The notes beneath the pieces are model-generated. The model had not been told where the DNA came from. It did no database searches and worked only from the letters and a program-made list of their open reading frames with translations. Of a stretch of DNA of 64,000 nucleotides, positions 60,301 through 64,000 are shown piece after piece (the first letter of the stretch is position 1; each line of letters begins with the position of its first letter). A program made the translations under genes and the position numbers. Source of the stretch: Wurfbainia villosa (lineage: Eukaryota; Streptophyta; Magnoliopsida; Zingiberales; Zingiberaceae); the NCBI GenBank assembly GCA_025175895.1, contig CM045987.1, positions 31,026,113-31,090,112 on the forward strand. The letters are read 5' to 3'.

Positions 60301-61018
60301 TTTAGCATGTCGGAATTCGAGAAGGGTTTCCTACCCATCAGGCATGGGATACACCTTTCGAAGTCTATGTGTCCGCGCACAGAAGACAAGAGAATTTGCA
60401 TGAGTAAGATTCCCTATGCTTCCGCAATAGGATCTATCATGTATGCTATGTTATGTACGAGGCCCGATGTATCGTATGCTCTGAGTGTCATGAGTAGATA
60501 CTAGTCTGATCCAGGAATGGATCATTGGGCAGCTGTTAAGACAATCCTTAAGTACTTGAGAAGAACTAACGATGTGTTCCTAATATACGGAGAAGGGGAC
60601 ATGGTGATATGCGGGTATACGGATGCCAACTTCCAGATAGACAAGGACGATTCCATGTCTCAGTCTGGGTATGTATTCACCTGGAATGGAGGCACAATAA
60701 GTTGGAAAGGTTCCAAGCTTGACACTATAGTGGATTCTGCCACTAAGGCAGAATACATTGCAGCTTTGGAAGCAGCAAAGGAAGCGGTTTGGATCAAGAA
60801 GTTCATCTCTGAACTTGATGTGGTCTCATCAATGATCCAAACATATGCTTTGCCGCTATAATTTGATCAGAGAGATCATTAGTAGGAAGGAAATACAAAT
60901 CGAGAAAATCCCTATTGAAAGGAACTTAGCGGATCCTTTGACTAAGGCATTACCTCAAAGTAAGTTTAAGGGTCATGTTAGAGCCTATGGTATTGGATAC
61001 CGTAGCGATTGGCATTAG
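57351..61018 (+). pseudogene. E6 gag-pol polyprotein, six stops and two frameshifts
   Basis: ATG 57351 (MMSLNLHSILDSN). Stops: TAG 57783, TGA 58422, TGA 58830, TGA 59127, TAA 59166 in the first frame; TAG 60151 and TAG 60502 later. One base is lost near 59241 and about 13 bp near 59610. Domains: Gag; knuckle CHHCCKEGHWRRNC (about 57897); protease LDTGCGSHICND; WHC-type motif altered to SHCRLGH; integrase HTDVCGP, then SDRGGEY with Arg replaced by a stop; RT YVDD 60106-60117; RNase H GYTDAN and KAEYIA. The segment between the latter and the C-terminus is deleted near 60825, removing NNGAIA. Terminal SDWH, TAG 61016. Confidence 0.92.
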
Positions 61019-61032
61019 GCCAAGTGGGAGTT

Positions 61033-63228
61033 TGTTTGTAATATATGACAGATGTACCAAAGCAATCGCCTTATGTTTGAACCATTTATGTGATAAATGA
61101 AGATTCACTATTTGAGTATACATGTTTTCATGTATTTGATTAGATCTTAAACTCATTTACTGAATGTCCACAATACAATTCACAATATGAGAGAATTTGT
61201 GATTGGATCACAACTAGTGAATATCTCTACATGTGTAATTGTGATGCATCGGAATTATCTCTAGTCGACGAATTGATGGATTTGGACACCATCGATTCTG
61301 TCGAGACTAGCACGAGGTATACTCCTTGGTGTATCCAAGCAGCTGATTCTCACTGGTTGGAGATATTGTGATGTCCGGAGTTAATCGTGGATGCTAGTTA
61401 TGGTAACTAGTTCATTGGAGTGATCAACCGTAAGACTTCGTATGGATCTCTGCATATATAGATATGTCAATGAAGTTCTTACTGCAACTTAAGTGCAATG
61501 TTCCTTTGACTTGCGGTATTCAAGTCATCTTGATCATAAAGACTTATGCTTTGACATCTTAAGCAAGCTTCTCTGAGGAGATGTGGACCTGGGATGATTG
61601 GGTATAAGATGAAGTGATCGAAGGTGTTTGAATAGCCTATAAAGGATTCACCATTCCTTGCGAGGAGATGTATACCCATGTTACTAAAGTCTTTGGACAA
61701 AGCATTACATGTTTAGAGTAAGTTACTCTTGGATACGTGTGCAGTAACTAGAATTCGTAGGATGAGGAAATGATACATGGGCTAGGTGTGACGTAGTTAA
61801 CCTAGTGGGGACTGACACTATAGACCATGTCCTGAACCAAGTGGGTATAAGATGAGTGAAGGGAATGTGGCACGATTCATTGTAGCTGCTGAAGGGTTTC
61901 AGAAATAGTTCTGGATCAACCGTTGATCTTTTCGGTTAATTGGGGATCATGATGTACTACTAGGTGCCACTCATGATCGTTCTATAATTAATGGTTAATT
62001 ATAGATGACCAACATAAACCGAGAAACTATTTGGTCACACGCACAACGAGCGTAATCCCAAGGATTTAAAACGAGCTTGAGAATGAGATTCTCAGACCGA
62101 GAGAAACTAGGTTTGGTTGGACCAAACATGGAGCAAGCATGAAATCGTTTCAGTCGCAATGGAAGTGTGGATGGGCTGTGTCTTATGAAGACATGATGGA
62201 TGAACCAAATTGGTTTGGTTCTAATCCAATGGAGGAGAATAAACCAAAGGGTTTGGTTTGTTTTAAACGAATGAACCAAAGTTGGTTCGGTTCATTTTAA
62301 CTTAAAATAAACCATCATGGTTTGGTTTATTTTAACTTAAATTAGTGGAGTGGGTTAACGGGCTTTTGGTTATGATCCGATAACCATTAAGAGAATTTGT
62401 TCTCTATAAAATAGGGCTTAAGGGTTTTATTAAGCCCTAATCTAGTGGTTGCCGCCCAAACCCCTCTCCTCTCCAAGTCTAGTCGGCGCCAACCCTATTG
62501 CCGCCGCCCACCACCACCCAAGCTCCCTTGCCCGGCGTCAGCTGTGCCCTTTCCCCTTGCCTCGGCTGCTGCGGACTCGGTGATCTCCTTTGGGTTCGGC
62601 AACAAGGTGAGCTTCAACCTTCCTTTTTGGCCGACCCCTATTCCTCCACCAAAGCTGTCAAGTTTTCTGGACAGCTTGTTTCCTACTCGTCGGAGCATCG
62701 TTTGGACGACGTTTGAAGCTCCAACAGCTGCTTCCTTGCTAGGGATTCGATCTCCGGTAATCCTCATAGGTGGAGGACGAAGGGTTCGTCAAACGGTTGA
62801 CGAATACCTCTCCGGAGAAGCGAGTTTTTGAGGACTCATTTTGGATCCGAATTTTGATTCGGGTTGTGATCTTCTCTCGATCACATCGTCTTCAAATCGA
62901 GGCTAGTAACTCGTACAAAGACGAGGCTCGTGACTTTTGTGAAGTCATCCTGAAGATACTCGGCGTGGATATGGATAGAGACAATTCTAGCGAGGATCGT
63001 TCCGGTTGAGGTCTTTCCCGCTACACGTGATACGTTAGGTATACGTAGTATAAATTTCCTTTTATTACAAAATTTTAAATTTATGGTTATGTCTACACAT
63101 GTTGTACTATGAATGCGTGTGATGTGTGCGTTGTAATAAATTAGATTTATTATTTTATTCCTTCCGCTGTGCACATGTTTACGAAACATGTTCGAATACA
63201 CACTCGTCGCGGTGCCGGAAACCCAACA
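61033..63228 (+). repeat. E6 3' LTR (family A, 2196 bp)
   Basis: TGTTTGTAATATATG to GGAAACCCAACA. TATA 62405-62412. The frame at 62445-62831 is leader, not a gene. Lacks about 15 bp near 61680 (GCCTCTCGTCGG in sisters). Confidence 0.92.
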
Positions 63229-63777
63229 AGACCAAGTCCACCTGCAGGGTTTACATGATGATCCTTATGAGCTTTTCAAGGGGACATCATCATCTTAATA
63301 CATAGGACATAGTTTCCTCCTATAATCAATAATACACCATGTAAATAATATTATTTCCTAACTTACCGAGCCTATCGGTTTAATCTATAAATCTCGCCTA
63401 TTGATAAATCAAAGAAATAAATAATAAGTACATGTGCCCGTTATTATATCAGGATTAAGAGCATGTACACCATAATATCCAAGGTCCGATTCAATTATGT
63501 AGTCAGCAATAAATTGAATCACCTCTAAGTCGGTCCTACTCAATACACACAAAGTGTGCTAGTGTAATTCTATAGTCAAGACAAACCAAAATCAAATTAC
63601 ACTACAACCATACTAATGGTTTGTCCAAAACCATCTCGGTTGTGAGCCTCTACTTATACTCTACAAGGAACTGATAACATGATCTTCCGTGTGACACCAC
63701 ACACCATGTTATCTACAATGTAATGTATCAGACAATATGCATAACCATAAAAATCCAAACAATGATGATGTGATTCT
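63229..63777 (-). repeat. E7 LTR, second part
   Basis: AGACCAAGTCCACCTGCAGG onward continues the LTR cut at 27177, judged from the TSD. No gene. Interrupted at 63778 by E9. Confidence 0.55.
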
Positions 63778-64000
63778 TGTTAGTAATATATGAGAGATGT
63801 CCTAAGGCAATCGCCTTATGTTTGAACCATTTATATGATAAATGAATATTCACTATTTGAGTATACATGTTCTTATGTATTTGATTAGATCTTAAACTCA
63901 TTTACTGAATGTCCACAATACAATTCACAGCATGAGAGAATTTGTAATTGGATCACAACCAGTGAGTATCTCTACATATATAATTGTGATGATGTATTGG
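63778..64000 (+). mobile_element. E9: family A LTR, plus, cut by window end
   Basis: TGTTAGTAATATATGAG onward matches the first 223 bp of the other family A LTRs. The five bases before it are ATTCT; the partner lies outside the window. Could be a full element or a solo LTR. Confidence 0.9.

Larger units (their letters stand above)
27178..63228 (+). mobile_element. E6: family A copia retrotransposon, plus, hosting E5
   Basis: 5' LTR 27178-29400, primer-binding site 29402-29413, leader 29414-30136 and 56725-57350, gag-pol 57351-61018, polypurine tract about 61022-61030, 3' LTR 61033-63228. TSD GGACC/AGACC (one mismatch). E5 with all nested copies is inserted in the leader (TSD AATAT). Unnested length is about 9.46 kb. 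Gag-pol is in recognisable order but carries six stops, two frameshifts and an RNase H deletion. Confidence 0.93.

Overview
This window is plant nuclear DNA made almost entirely of nested LTR retrotransposons. I found no host gene. Evidence for a plant: Ty1/copia elements (protease-integrase-RT-RNase H order) and a Ty3/gypsy chromovirus-like element, every recognisable primer-binding site matching initiator tRNA-Met (TGGTATCAGAGC), long LTRs, a TRIM, and insertion into insertion as in large plant genomes. The species cannot be told from the sequence.

Names used here. Family A: copia, LTR about 2.2 kb, gag-pol. Family B: gag-only copia-type, LTR about 1.43 kb. Family C: gypsy, LTR about 3.3 kb. 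Family D: a second degraded copia. Elements E1-E9 were delimited from LTR ends (TG...CA), primer-binding sites, polypurine tracts and 5-bp target-site duplications (TSDs), all located by eye.

Left nest (1-23167): bases 1-860 look like the end of an unknown minus-strand LTR. E8 (family B, minus, broken gag) follows. Its 5' LTR was split by E2 (family A, minus, 4478-23090, TSD CCTTT), and E2's RNase H region was split by E1 (family A, plus, 7166-16738, TSD TCACC).

Middle (23168-27177): a degraded minus-strand family D copia fragment, a short unassigned stretch, and one part of another LTR (E7).

Right nest (27178-63228), five layers deep: E7's LTR was split by E6 (family A, plus, TSD GGACC/AGACC). 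E6's leader was split by E5 (gypsy, plus, 30137-56719, TSD AATAT). E5's pol was split by E4 (family B, minus, 36609-51997, TSD GGTGG). E4's 3' LTR was split by E3 (family A, minus, 37183-46005, TSD CTGTT). A TRIM (54602-55237, TSD GTCCT) sits in E5's 3' LTR. E7's LTR resumes at 63229 and is cut again at 63778 by another family A LTR (E9) that runs off the window. Subtracting nested copies gives consistent unnested lengths: E1 9.6 kb, E2 9.0 kb, E3 8.8 kb, E6 9.5 kb, E4 6.6 kb, E5 10.5 kb.

No copy has an intact gag-pol; the only clean long frames are E4's 482-aa gag and a 649-codon gag-protease-integrase stretch in E1. The most notable unexplained signals are RNA-like: each family A leader carries four copies of a hairpin module whose apical stem is constant while the outer arms differ but stay complementary, and the LTR leader holds further hairpins with compensatory base changes between copies. 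Family B LTRs carry dispersed arrays of a GTCGAC-centred palindrome.
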